The notes: generated from the letters alone by a model not told the origin. A stretch of 11,720 nucleotides of DNA from PZPK01 sp963974595 (GCA_963974595.1 CAXBDA010000083.1:1-11720), one strand, 5' to 3'. Positions 1-6,018 are shown, counted from the first letter of the stretch. Program-made: numbers and translations.

Positions 1-67
1 GATACCTTGGAGTGTGTCACTTCTTTCTTTTAGTTGTTAAAAATAATGTCTGTTTTGTACCCTTTAT

Positions 68-250
68 CTAATGCAAAGTCCTAGACATATGTTCTTCCAA
101 ATCACAAATGTCAAAGCAGTCAGTAGCAAACCCTAAAGCCACTTGAAAATCCTCTGGAATTTTGGAACAGTAGTGTCCTGTATCCAATGCCTTGGATTTA
201 ATACAGCCACAGGGGTATAAGGTATCTTCTTTCTCATCTTGCTTGCTCAT
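68..250 (-). CDS. Small Cys-rich protein of unknown function (60 aa)
   Basis: I do not recognise this protein. It has an acidic start (MSKQDEKEDT) and then a possible metal-binding cluster: C14, C16, H26 and C28, with C45 and C49 further on. It has no signal peptide or membrane segment. Its ATG lies 4 nt after the TGA of the upstream 127-aa gene, with only a weak GGGA-like ribosome site, so it is probably translated by coupling within the same transcript. It is a short ORF supported mainly by this operon-like spacing and by the conserved-looking Cys pairs. The existence call is moderate and no function can be given. Confidence 0.5.
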   Translation of the reverse strand: MSKQDEKEDTLYPCGCIKSKALDTGHYCSKIPEDFQVALGFATDCFDICDLEEHMSRTLH

Positions 251-254
251 TTAA

Positions 255-638
255 TCAGTCCCACTTCCGCATATGCTTCAATATTCTGCTCTCTAGTAGT
301 TGAACGAATAAAAGTTGTTTATTAGAACTATAAAAATGTATCGTATCATCGCCATGGAAAATTTTATAATTTATAAAACCAACGGTTATGGCTTGAACCA
401 CAGCATTTAATCTCTTCTCGTAATAGCTGTCGAATAGGAAATCAAAATAGCCTCCTTCAAGAGCGTCAACAAATTTACTACTAAATATTCCCGCCGCAGA
501 AAAGTTATCTTTGTCCACGTCAAGAGGATCGAAATCGTTAGCTGATGTGAATCCGTTATAGTCCCAATCTATTTCGCAAAACAACTCATTAAGTCTCACC
601 TCATAATCTAAAACCCATTTAGTCTGCTCGTTGTTCAT
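255..638 (-). CDS. Hypothetical acidic protein (127 aa)
   Basis: I do not recognise this protein. It is soluble, acidic and rich in aromatic residues (runs such as DWDYNGF and YFDFLFDSYYEKR), with no signal peptide, membrane helix or known catalytic motif. The ATG start is supported by an AAAGGTG ribosome site about 9 nt upstream, and by a good sigma-70 promoter at 668-695 that places the transcript start about 25 nt before the ATG. It is the first gene of a two-gene unit with the 60-aa Cys-rich protein downstream. Size and composition would suit a small immunity or accessory protein, but nothing in the sequence proves that. Confidence 0.6.
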   Translation of the reverse strand: MNNEQTKWVLDYEVRLNELFCEIDWDYNGFTSANDFDPLDVDKDNFSAAGIFSSKFVDALEGGYFDFLFDSYYEKRLNAVVQAITVGFINYKIFHGDDTIHFYSSNKQLLFVQLLESRILKHMRKWD

Positions 639-664
639 AATTTTTCACACCTTTCATTCAAAAA

Positions 665-712
665 CTAATCATAACCAAATACCTCATCCAGTCAAATCAG
701 GGCGAGATCGAG
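665..712 (-). repeat. 48-bp promoter-bearing repeat, copy 1
   Basis: This 48-bp segment recurs at 1774-1821 in the same orientation with only three mismatches that I can count. Both copies stand just upstream of a minus-strand gene and both contain an intact promoter. Homology ends sharply near 712/1821, so the unit was duplicated as a discrete module and not as part of a gene duplication: the genes downstream are unrelated. Confidence 0.8.
668..695 (-). promoter_or_regulatory. Sigma-70 promoter for the 127-aa/60-aa unit
   Basis: On the minus strand the -35 box is TTGACT (690-695), followed by a 16-bp spacer and the -10 box TATGAT (668-673). Transcription should begin near 661, giving a leader of about 23 nt before the ATG at 638. 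Confidence 0.6.
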
Positions 713-792
713 AAGAACTGGGGCGAGAATCAGCCTGAGCCTTTGAGAGAGATACCACCTATGCAGATTGTTGTTGCACAGACTTAAAATAT

Positions 793-1749
793 CTAACTGC
801 TTAATTTAGTCCGATGAAATAGTTTATGCTTGATCATGGGGAGAATCACATGCTTGGGAACATTACTCCAATCCAAAATTCCTCTTTTGAAGGATTCTCT
901 GGCAAATAATTTTTCACAATATTGACCTATGATTGTCTTATTACTCCAAAGTAATGGCTCTAAACCAAGTTTCTGTAGTCGATAAAGAACAACGCCCCAT
1001 ACTATGTCAGCCAAGCTAAACTTCTTAGATGCTAGCCAGCCGTTCTCTTTGAAGGGGCCACTCAACAACTGAGTCTCAAGTTCCATTAAAATAGAGTCAG
1101 CAGAATCATATAAGGCGTTCATCCGAGTAGGCGTTTGAATTATTTTAAGAGTATTTTCGACAATATTTAACTTACTTTTATAGGCGTCATACAACTGCTT
1201 TTCATTTTCATGGCGTTTAACTAATTTTCTTAAAAGATTAGCTTTAAATTCATGACCTTTGCCACCGTCTGCCGCCTTTTTAAATAGAAAAGACTTGTTC
1301 GTACCTCGATTATCTCCATAAGTGAACGCTTCGATCGGAAGGCTGTCTGCTTTGTTCAGCCATAAGGCGATAGCCTCAAATTCATGATCAGATGGCTTTT
1401 GCGAGATATCAGAGTTCGATAATTTACTGATTACAAGGTTTAGAATATTCAATGAATCTGTCGTAACTTTTCCATCACAAACTAACGTAGGCACTACGCA
1501 TCGAGGATTTATACGAACATAATCGGGTTCATATTGTTGATAAGCAGGAAGAAGCACATGGTGGGATGTCCACTGCACAGCGTTCTCTGCTAGGGCTTGG
1601 CGAACTTTCATCGAGCAGAGCGATTGAGAAAAATGAAATAGGTGGATGCCTGTTTGCGGCGCCACTTTACACGTGACGTCTGTCAATGGCTTCAAAGCTA
1701 GCATATTTTCCGTTGAATAAGCAGAAAGAGTGTCCAAATCTGAAATCAT
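793..1749 (-). CDS. Glutathione S-transferase-like protein
   Basis: A two-domain GST-fold protein. After an unusual 35-residue N-terminal extension, the thioredoxin-like domain begins at GIHLFHFSQSLCSMKVRQAL. A cis-Pro signature (VVPTLVCDG) follows, then a Ser/Asn glutathione-contact segment (TTDSLNIL). The remaining two thirds are helical, as in GST C-terminal domains, but longer than usual: about 320 residues in all against about 200-230. The catalytic Ser/Cys could be in the SQSLCS segment. The first in-frame ATG (1758) directly abuts the AAAGGG ribosome site. The second ATG (1749) has a normal spacing of about 9 nt, so I prefer it (318 aa). Likely cytosolic; the substrate is unknown. It is transcribed alone from promoter 1777-1804. 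GST superfamily membership is confident, a specific reaction is not. Confidence 0.75.
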   Translation of the reverse strand: MISDLDTLSAYSTENMLALKPLTDVTCKVAPQTGIHLFHFSQSLCSMKVRQALAENAVQWTSHHVLLPAYQQYEPDYVRINPRCVVPTLVCDGKVTTDSLNILNLVISKLSNSDISQKPSDHEFEAIALWLNKADSLPIEAFTYGDNRGTNKSFLFKKAADGGKGHEFKANLLRKLVKRHENEKQLYDAYKSKLNIVENTLKIIQTPTRMNALYDSADSILMELETQLLSGPFKENGWLASKKFSLADIVWGVVLYRLQKLGLEPLLWSNKTIIGQYCEKLFARESFKRGILDWSNVPKHVILPMIKHKLFHRTKLSS

Positions 1750-1773
1750 AGGCTCCATCCCTTTATTGATTAC

Positions 1774-1821
1774 CTAATCATAACTAAATACCCCATCCAG
1801 TCAAATCAGGGCTAGATCGAG
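1774..1821 (-). repeat. 48-bp promoter-bearing repeat, copy 2
   Basis: Second copy of the module at 665-712, same orientation and about 45 of 48 positions identical. It sits 16-25 bp upstream of the GST-like gene. The strictly shared part includes the -35 box, the 16-bp spacer length, the -10 box and about 17 bp upstream of the -35 box. Confidence 0.8.
1777..1804 (-). promoter_or_regulatory. Sigma-70 promoter for the GST-like gene
   Basis: The minus strand reads TTGACT (1799-1804), a 16-bp spacer, then TATGAT (1777-1782). The expected transcript start is near 1770, which leaves a very short leader before the start codon. Confidence 0.6.
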
Positions 1822-1941
1822 GTGAGAAGTTTATGAGGCTTATAAAAAAGGCTTTGATCTAGGCTAATTTTTTTTGAGTGGGACATATACATATACACAA
1901 CAGCCGCCTTCGGGACGGGGGGGTCTAGATCTAGATTTGCT

Positions 1942-1969
1942 TTGACTGGATAGAATATTCGAGTATTCT
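1942..1969 (+). promoter_or_regulatory. Promoter with 18-bp dyad for the lipoprotein gene
   Basis: The -35 box TTGACT (1942-1947) and a TATTCT -10 box (1964-1969) are separated by 16 bp. An 18-bp near-palindrome, AGAATATTCGAGTATTCT (1952-1969), has one mismatched pair. It covers most of the spacer and the -10 box, where a repressor would block RNA polymerase. The text around the -35 box, TTTGACTGGAT, is the same as in the two 48-bp repeats. A transcript start near 1976 would lie after the ATG at 1972 and so favours the ATG at 1993. Confidence 0.5.
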
Positions 1970-1992
1970 GGATGTCTATAAGGAGAAAAACA

Positions 1993-2346
1993 ATGCGCCT
2001 CTATCTTATCCTTTTGCTACTAGTTATTTTGACAGGCTGCAGATCACTGGAAGTGCCACCTGAAGCTCAAAAGGTCATACTCCATTGGAATGCAACTCAA
2101 GCTGTCGATGACTGTGATAAATTAGGTCCACTTCAGGCATCAGCTGAAGCACAAAACTTAATAGGCCTTAGCTCCGACAATCAGTCAACCGCAGCAAAAG
2201 AAGCCTCTATACTTATTCGCAAAAAAGCATTTGAAAAATATAATGCTGATACCGTAGTTTTGGTCAGTTCTGATGCCATTGGTGGAATAGTCGGTGTAAA
2301 AACGAAAGTGATTCTTTATGGGATTGCTTATGATTGTTTTAAATAG
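1993..2346 (+). CDS. Outer-membrane lipoprotein, DUF4156-like
   Basis: A 117-aa lipoprotein. The start has a short basic region and a hydrophobic stretch (YLILLLLVI) ending in the lipobox LTGC, with the acylated Cys at residue 16. The next residue is Arg, not Asp, so Lol sorting would send it to the outer membrane. The mature part (V21-PPEAQKVIL, C41-DKLG, then a region with AFEKYNADTVVLVSS) resembles the DUF4156/RcsF-like small lipoproteins. C41 and C115 could form a disulfide. The ribosome site TAAGGAG at 1979-1985 is 7 nt from this ATG. The in-frame ATG at 1972 lacks such a site and would spoil the signal peptide. It stands alone. The family is likely; its role (envelope sensing or structure) is unknown. 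Confidence 0.75.
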   Translation: MRLYLILLLLVILTGCRSLEVPPEAQKVILHWNATQAVDDCDKLGPLQASAEAQNLIGLSSDNQSTAAKEASILIRKKAFEKYNADTVVLVSSDAIGGIVGVKTKVILYGIAYDCFK

Positions 2347-2440
2347 TGTCTGAGGCGCTCTGGGGGTGGTAAACGATTAGATTATAAGATCGTACGCTAC
2401 TAGTTGTTATCAGACCGCGATTACAGGAGGCAATCGAAGA

Positions 2441-3067
2441 ATGACATGGAAAGTAGCCCTAAATGCTGAGGAAGCGGCATTACTGATTACAGATCTGTCG
2501 GAATATAGCTCACTAGCTAAGGCTGAAGAATTTGTAGATGCCAATGCAGTATTTAATCCGCACAGCGATTATCACAATGATTACATTGATCTAAAAGCTA
2601 GTTTTGATGAGGCGGTATCCTTAAAAGAAGTCTTATGGGATGAAATACACCATGCTTGGAGAAAGCAAAAATTAGGAGAGGGGCGCGGTTCAATTTTAGC
2701 GCTTGATAGCTGGTCGTACGATGATGAGTGTAGTGAATCTTTATCAAAAAAAGGATGCAAGGTTACTAAGAAAAGTCTAGCGGCATGGGTTTATGAAATG
2801 GATGGGCTTGAGAAAGCTAAAATGATTTATCCGAATTTTGATCCCAATAACCTTTCAGTCGTCGCGGACAAGCCACTTCAGGCTAAGACAGAAAATATGT
2901 ATTTAGCCACAATTCAGGCGCTGTCCGTGGCCTTAGTTGGCACATCAACAGGACAATACTACACTTACGCAAAACAAATTTTAGATGATCTTGCAGAGAA
3001 AGGAATTGATGCGCCACTCTCACAAAAGACCTTAGCGGCTTATTTAAAAAAGGCCGACGAGCCTTAG
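2441..3067 (+). CDS. Mobile-element-associated hypothetical protein (208 aa)
   Basis: The start is supported by a strong AGGAGG site (2425-2430). The protein is soluble and largely helical. It has two segments that resemble short helix-turn-helix pieces: KKSLAAWVYEMDG in the middle, and near the C-terminus ILDDLAEKGIDAPLSQKTLAAYLKKA (about residues 180-205). The last looks like the DNA-reading part of small replication or regulatory proteins carried between the integrase and alpA on integrative elements. That is inference from general resemblance; I cannot name a family. It lies upstream of and in the same direction as alpA, separated by a 107-bp region containing an operator-like repeat, so it probably belongs to the same element. 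Confidence 0.6.
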   Translation: MTWKVALNAEEAALLITDLSEYSSLAKAEEFVDANAVFNPHSDYHNDYIDLKASFDEAVSLKEVLWDEIHHAWRKQKLGEGRGSILALDSWSYDDECSESLSKKGCKVTKKSLAAWVYEMDGLEKAKMIYPNFDPNNLSVVADKPLQAKTENMYLATIQALSVALVGTSTGQYYTYAKQILDDLAEKGIDAPLSQKTLAAYLKKADEP

Positions 3068-3081
3068 TCAATTACTTACCC

Positions 3082-3113
3082 TATGGAATATTCCATGCCT
3101 CATATGGAATATT
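3082..3113 (+). promoter_or_regulatory. Operator-like repeat upstream of alpA
   Basis: TATGGAATATT occurs at 3082-3092 and again at 3103-3113. The starts are 21 bp apart, two turns of the helix, so both would face the same side of the DNA. The first copy extends into a perfect 14-bp palindrome (3083-3096). It lies about 60-90 bp before the alpA start, a fitting place for a site bound by AlpA itself or by an element repressor. Confidence 0.5.
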
Positions 3114-3174
3114 AGGCACTGTACTAAAACTAAAGATTACTCTAGCCGAAACTAATAACCGATAAGGTGTAATT

Positions 3175-3441
3175 ATGGCTAGAGCAACACTATTAACTAT
3201 TGAACGTAAAGCGGAAGTTCTTGATAGATTAGGGCTTTCCCGCTCAACCCTCCATAGCAAAATCCAAAAAGGTTTATGGTGCCCACCAATCAGTTTGGGT
3301 GCTCGTGCTATTGGTTTTCTCGAGCATGAAACAGATGAGCTAATTGCGGCACATATCAACGGTTACTCTCCAGAACAATTACGAGAATTAGTCAAAAGCC
3401 TTGTTGCTGAGCGTGCCATGCTCGTAGGAGCTGAGTCATGA
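3175..3441 (+). CDS. alpA: AlpA-family excision/regulatory protein
   Basis: An 88-aa DNA-binding protein of the AlpA type (MerR-like winged helix-turn-helix). The reading head is residues 13-33 (EVLDRLGLSRSTLHSKIQKG). It is followed by the family's wing segment with CPPISLGARAIGF and a helical tail (HETDELIAAHINGYSPEQLRELV). AlpA proteins of P4-like elements activate integrase or excision functions and often serve as recombination directionality factors. The start is supported by TAAGGTG about 5 nt upstream. The stop codon overlaps the next gene's ATG (ATGA), which indicates an operon of three genes. The element's own integrase is not next to it; it should lie left of this window, or the integrase at 6278 may act on both elements. 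Confidence 0.85.
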   Translation: MARATLLTIERKAEVLDRLGLSRSTLHSKIQKGLWCPPISLGARAIGFLEHETDELIAAHINGYSPEQLRELVKSLVAERAMLVGAES

Positions 3442-3734
3442 GCCAGTCAAACCCTATCCTACAGTTCAAAAAAAAATCTCGGTCAAGACTTCTCGCTATT
3501 AAGGCGATGTGTGCGCAGTGTTTCGGTTGTACAGAAACTCATCTAGAAGAGGGATTTAGGCAGTCCATCCGTGAATGCTCCTCAACTCATTGCGCATTGT
3601 ATGAACTGAGACCTTTTACTGACCGAAAAAAGGCACTTAAGAAGGTTAATTACCGCGATAAGAGTAAATTGATACCTGTGCAACAGGTTGACTGGGAGCA
3701 AGCTAAAAAGACAGCTAAAGCTGTGAAAATCTAA
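3438..3734 (+). CDS. Cys-rich (possible zinc-binding) element protein
   Basis: A 98-aa protein overlapping alpA by 4 nt and the next gene by 1 nt. Residues 20-60 carry the conserved-looking block AIKAMCAQCFGCTE, then R41-Q-S-I-R-E-C, then HCALYELRPF: C25, C28, C31, C47 and C52 with H35 and H51, probably one or two metal sites. The N-terminus and the tail are strongly basic, which fits DNA or RNA binding. Small proteins with this pattern accompany alpA and a winged-helix protein on integrative elements of marine gammaproteobacteria (from general recall, no search was possible). Role unknown; an anti-activator, replication accessory or packaging-related function is possible. Confidence 0.75.
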   Translation: MSQSNPILQFKKKSRSRLLAIKAMCAQCFGCTETHLEEGFRQSIRECSSTHCALYELRPFTDRKKALKKVNYRDKSKLIPVQQVDWEQAKKTAKAVKI

Positions 3735-4144
3735 TGGTTAGCAGAATCAAGGTAAAGGGTCGTCGCGAGATCGGAAGGTTCGTGGCGTTTCCTCATGCTG
3801 TCGTTACGACAGAGGATTACACTTGTTTAAGTTACAAATCGAAAGCCCTGTTGTTAGATATTGCACTTCAATACAACGGCAGAAACAATGGCGATTTGAC
3901 AGTTGCACTTGCTGTCCTCAGAAACAGAGGCTGGAAGCGTCAAGCAACGATCGGTGAGGCAGTTAAGGAATTATTGGATGCGGACTTAATTATTCGTACG
4001 AGAGAGGGACAGTTTAGAAATCCCCATTCCCGTTGTGCTCTTTATGCGATTACTTGGCAACCGATTGATGATTGCAATGGTAAAGACTTGTGTGTGAACC
4101 CAACAATCACAGCCCCAAGAAAATTCAGTTTTGGAAGATCATGA
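3734..4144 (+). CDS. Winged-helix, replication-initiator-like element protein
   Basis: A 136-aa protein whose ATG overlaps the stop of the preceding gene (TAATG). The pattern is that of element-borne winged-helix proteins: GRFVAFPHAVVTTEDYTCLSY, then KALLLDIALQYNGRNNGDLT, then RNRGWKRQATIGEAVKELLDADLIIRTREG (recognition helix and wing, about residues 65-97), then a final CALYAITW strand. Such proteins are usually annotated as hypothetical or as replication/helix-turn-helix proteins. The fold suggests DNA binding at an origin or operator, and the iterated sites just downstream (4187-4294) are natural candidates. Last gene of the alpA operon. Confidence 0.75.
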   Translation: MVSRIKVKGRREIGRFVAFPHAVVTTEDYTCLSYKSKALLLDIALQYNGRNNGDLTVALAVLRNRGWKRQATIGEAVKELLDADLIIRTREGQFRNPHSRCALYAITWQPIDDCNGKDLCVNPTITAPRKFSFGRS

Positions 4145-4186
4145 GTAAGATACCCGTTACTATTTCAGTATATAGTCATGACTGAT

Positions 4187-4253
4187 AGAGTAGCCAAAAG
4201 AGTATTTATCTCTTACCCTATTACCACATGCATACTTAAAGAGTAGCCAAAAG
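4187..4253 (+). repeat. Direct repeat of AGAGTAGCCAAAAG (iteron-like)
   Basis: The 14-mer AGAGTAGCCAAAAG is found at 4187-4200 and again, exactly, at 4240-4253, 53 bp apart (five helical turns). A degenerate third copy, AGAGTAAGCC, is at 4285-4294. All are in the intergenic region between the winged-helix gene and the nuclease gene. They could be binding sites of the winged-helix protein, for replication of the excised element or for control of the cargo. Confidence 0.5.
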
Positions 4254-4270
4254 TGCCTTTTAGAAGGGTT

Positions 4271-4305
4271 GGCTTAATACTCAAAGAGTAAGCCTTTATA
4301 TATTT
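4271..4305 (+). promoter_or_regulatory. Hairpin and AT-rich stretch before the nuclease gene
   Basis: GGCTT (4271-4275) pairs with AAGCC (4290-4294), and ACTC (4279-4282) with GAGT (4286-4289), with a 3-nt bulge and a 3-nt loop. A T/A-rich stretch (TTTATATATTT) follows. This may be a weak terminator for the alpA operon, an attenuator of the cargo, or the -10 region of a cargo promoter. I cannot decide between them. Confidence 0.35.
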
Positions 4306-4329
4306 ACCATATGGAGAGGGGATATATTC

Positions 4330-5238
4330 ATGTCTTTAAGTTTCTTGGATGACTTTGTTAAGCAGACGCAAACCGATAGCCTTAAAATAAAGCAATACCC
4401 GAAAGAATATTCAAATCTCATGGTTAGGGTGTCTTTTGGTCAGGGCACACAAGCCAAGGTTCCTTGGGTACAGGTGGTATCTCCTGATATGCCTACTACC
4501 AACGGTTATTACCCCGTCTACCTCATGTACAAAGAACAAAATACATTAGTTCTTGCTTATGGCATCGGAGAAAGTTTTGACTCCGCAGAAAGCTGGGATC
4601 CAAAGTTACATGAAACTGGCACTCGCATTGATGAATTAATTGAAGACCCATGGCGATATGGAGATTCATACGTGTGCGGGCATTACCAGCCACAAGTTAT
4701 CGATGGAGAGGTGAAATATTTCAGAGATGGTCAAGAAATCTCAAAAGACATCGTTACCAAAGAATTAGATACTTTGATCGCTTATTACAGAGCCTGTATG
4801 GACATTGAGGTTAAGGATGAAACTTCAGTTATCAGCAGTGGCTTATTTTACATGGAGCAACAATTAGAAGACTTCATAATAAGAAATTGGAAAGAGACAC
4901 AGTTCGGGAAAAAGTATGACCTTATCTTTGAAGATGGGGAGTTGAAAAGTCAGCAATTTCGAACTGACATAGGACGGATTGATATTCTTGCAAAAGATAA
5001 GACCGATGGTAGCTATGTCGTTATTGAGTTAAAAAGAAATCAGACGAGCGATGATACTGTTGGTCAAGTCACAAGATATATGGGTTGGATACAAGATAAG
5101 CTGGGCGATGAAAGTGTGAAAGGGATTATTGTCGCTGGATCGTATGACGAGAAGTTGTATTACGCTCAAAAGATGCTAAAAAATATTGAAGTATTTCTAT
5201 ACGAGGTTAATTTCAAGCTTAATGAATACAAGAGATAG
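4330..5238 (+). CDS. MrcB-like N-domain fused to NucS-type PD-(D/E)XK nuclease
   Basis: A 302-aa two-domain protein. Residues 1-155 match the MrcB-like N-terminal domain (formerly DUF3578): FLDDFVKQTQ, then LMVRVSFGQGTQAKVPWVQVV, then GYYPVYLMYKEQNTLVLAYGI. This domain is found on modification-dependent restriction proteins and is thought to read DNA. Residues 170-297 match the NucS/DUF91-type endonuclease fold: E180 in the first helix, D218 in GRIDIL, E233-L-K235 in VVIELKR, and Q246 and Y250 in GQVTRY. All expected catalytic residues are present. There is no GTPase domain and no McrC, so it would be a single-chain, type IV-like restriction enzyme. A strong ribosome site (GGAGAGGGG, 4313-4321) precedes it, and the next gene starts 3 nt after its stop. 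The role in defence is inferred from domains and context. Confidence 0.85.
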   Translation: MSLSFLDDFVKQTQTDSLKIKQYPKEYSNLMVRVSFGQGTQAKVPWVQVVSPDMPTTNGYYPVYLMYKEQNTLVLAYGIGESFDSAESWDPKLHETGTRIDELIEDPWRYGDSYVCGHYQPQVIDGEVKYFRDGQEISKDIVTKELDTLIAYYRACMDIEVKDETSVISSGLFYMEQQLEDFIIRNWKETQFGKKYDLIFEDGELKSQQFRTDIGRIDILAKDKTDGSYVVIELKRNQTSDDTVGQVTRYMGWIQDKLGDESVKGIIVAGSYDEKLYYAQKMLKNIEVFLYEVNFKLNEYKR

Positions 5239-5241
5239 CTG

Positions 5242-6006
5242 ATGGAACACATTTATTTTGCAGTTAGTGATAGTCATCCGGGCATGGTCAAGATTGGCAG
5301 AACTGATCGACCAGTGGATGAACGCATGTCAGAGCTTTCAGGGGATGATTATGGTGTTTCTGGATATGAGGGTGATAGCACATGGGAGGCTGTTGAGGTT
5401 ATTAAGGTCGAAGATAATGTGGAAGCAGAGAGCATGCTCCATGATCATTTTGACAGTGTGAGGGTTGAAGATGGGAGAGAGATCTTCTATTCGAATGATA
5501 TTGAAGGAATGGCTAGCGAAGGCGCTCAACTTGTCGATGGGACTAGCGTTGATCTTTTATCAGCAGGTGTTGAAGGCTCCGAGGTTTTCGAGGAGGGAGA
5601 AGGTATTGCCGAATTGATTCTTGAGCTTGGTCTTTTGGGTATTGGTCTTGGCGGTGCGGCCCTAGTTTATAGAAGATACAAAGACGAAAAGGTGGTTAAA
5701 GAGGCAGTTAATACAGCTAAAAAGACTGTTGATGAGGGGAAGAAAAAATGGGATGGATCTGCAGGAGCCAGACAAGACATATTAGACAAGTCTACTCAAG
5801 CCGTTAACGAGGCATGGGAATCCACCTCAGAGCTTAGGAATCAAGTAAAGACTAAATGGGGTGATTCTGCAGAAACTAGAACGGAAATTGTGGATAAGTC
5901 GACTCAAACTCTTAATGAAGCTTGGGAATCATCCTCCGAATTTCGAAATCAAGTACAAACTAAAGGTGAAGGACTGTTCTCCAAGTTAAGAAATAAGTTT
6001 CGTTGA
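5242..6006 (+). CDS. GIY-YIG (T5orf172-type) protein with membrane anchor and repeat tail
   Basis: A 254-aa protein with an unusual layout. Residues 1-85 form a T5orf172/MUG113-type GIY-YIG domain: IYFAVS, K18-IGRT, R28, E63 in AESMLH, and an EIFYSN end motif. Then comes an acidic linker and one hydrophobic segment (about 124-143, ILELGLLGIGLGGAALVYRR) followed by basic residues, so the N-terminal domain may face either side. Residues 170-241 are two 36-residue repeats with a helical or coiled-coil look, and the last dozen residues are basic (KLRNKFR). The start is 3 nt after the nuclease stop with no clear ribosome site, so translation is probably coupled and the two proteins probably act together. 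Possible roles are a membrane-tethered second nuclease, or an effector or sensor. No described family has this full architecture to my knowledge. Confidence 0.75.
   Translation: MEHIYFAVSDSHPGMVKIGRTDRPVDERMSELSGDDYGVSGYEGDSTWEAVEVIKVEDNVEAESMLHDHFDSVRVEDGREIFYSNDIEGMASEGAQLVDGTSVDLLSAGVEGSEVFEEGEGIAELILELGLLGIGLGGAALVYRRYKDEKVVKEAVNTAKKTVDEGKKKWDGSAGARQDILDKSTQAVNEAWESTSELRNQVKTKWGDSAETRTEIVDKSTQTLNEAWESSSEFRNQVQTKGEGLFSKLRNKFR
5749..5964 (+). repeat. Two tandem 108-bp coding repeats
   Basis: Units 5749-5856 and 5857-5964 encode 36 residues each: W170 to K205 and W206 to K241 of the GIY-YIG protein. Shared blocks are W-x2-SA-x2-R, DKSTQ-x2-NEAWES and E-x-RNQV-x-TK. DNA identity is lower than protein identity, so the duplication is not recent. 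Confidence 0.85.
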
Positions 6007-6018
6007 TTAGAGCGTTTA

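Noticed and set aside
487..496. TTCCCGCCGC, a 10-bp match to the ssrA fragment, as a second att site
   Set aside because: It is too short, lacks the acceptor and CCA part, and lies within the coding sequence of the 127-aa protein. Chance is the simplest explanation.
639..792. A gene or RNA in the gap between the 127-aa and GST-like genes
   Set aside because: Apart from the 48-bp repeat with its promoter, I see no ORF with a ribosome site, no T-run hairpin and no RNA-like structure.
1848..1880. GGCT-rich stretch and T run as a terminator
   Set aside because: The GGCT copies are direct, not inverted, so no stem forms before the T run.
1924..1935. TCTAGATCTAGA, a perfect 12-bp palindrome
   Set aside because: It lies just upstream of the lipoprotein -35 box, but the sequence is a simple overlap of short self-complementary words with nothing else supporting function. 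Not called as an operator.
2883..3071. Minus-strand ORF of 62 codons
   Set aside because: It lies wholly within the 208-aa gene, has no ribosome site and no recognisable protein pattern.
3081..3359. Minus-strand ORF of 92 codons opposite alpA
   Set aside because: It is a shadow of alpA with an odd composition and no ribosome site. It covers the operator-like region and alpA, which has clear family features.
5338..5529. Minus-strand ORF within the GIY-YIG gene
   Set aside because: It is a shadow ORF. The plus-strand frame has conserved catalytic residues.
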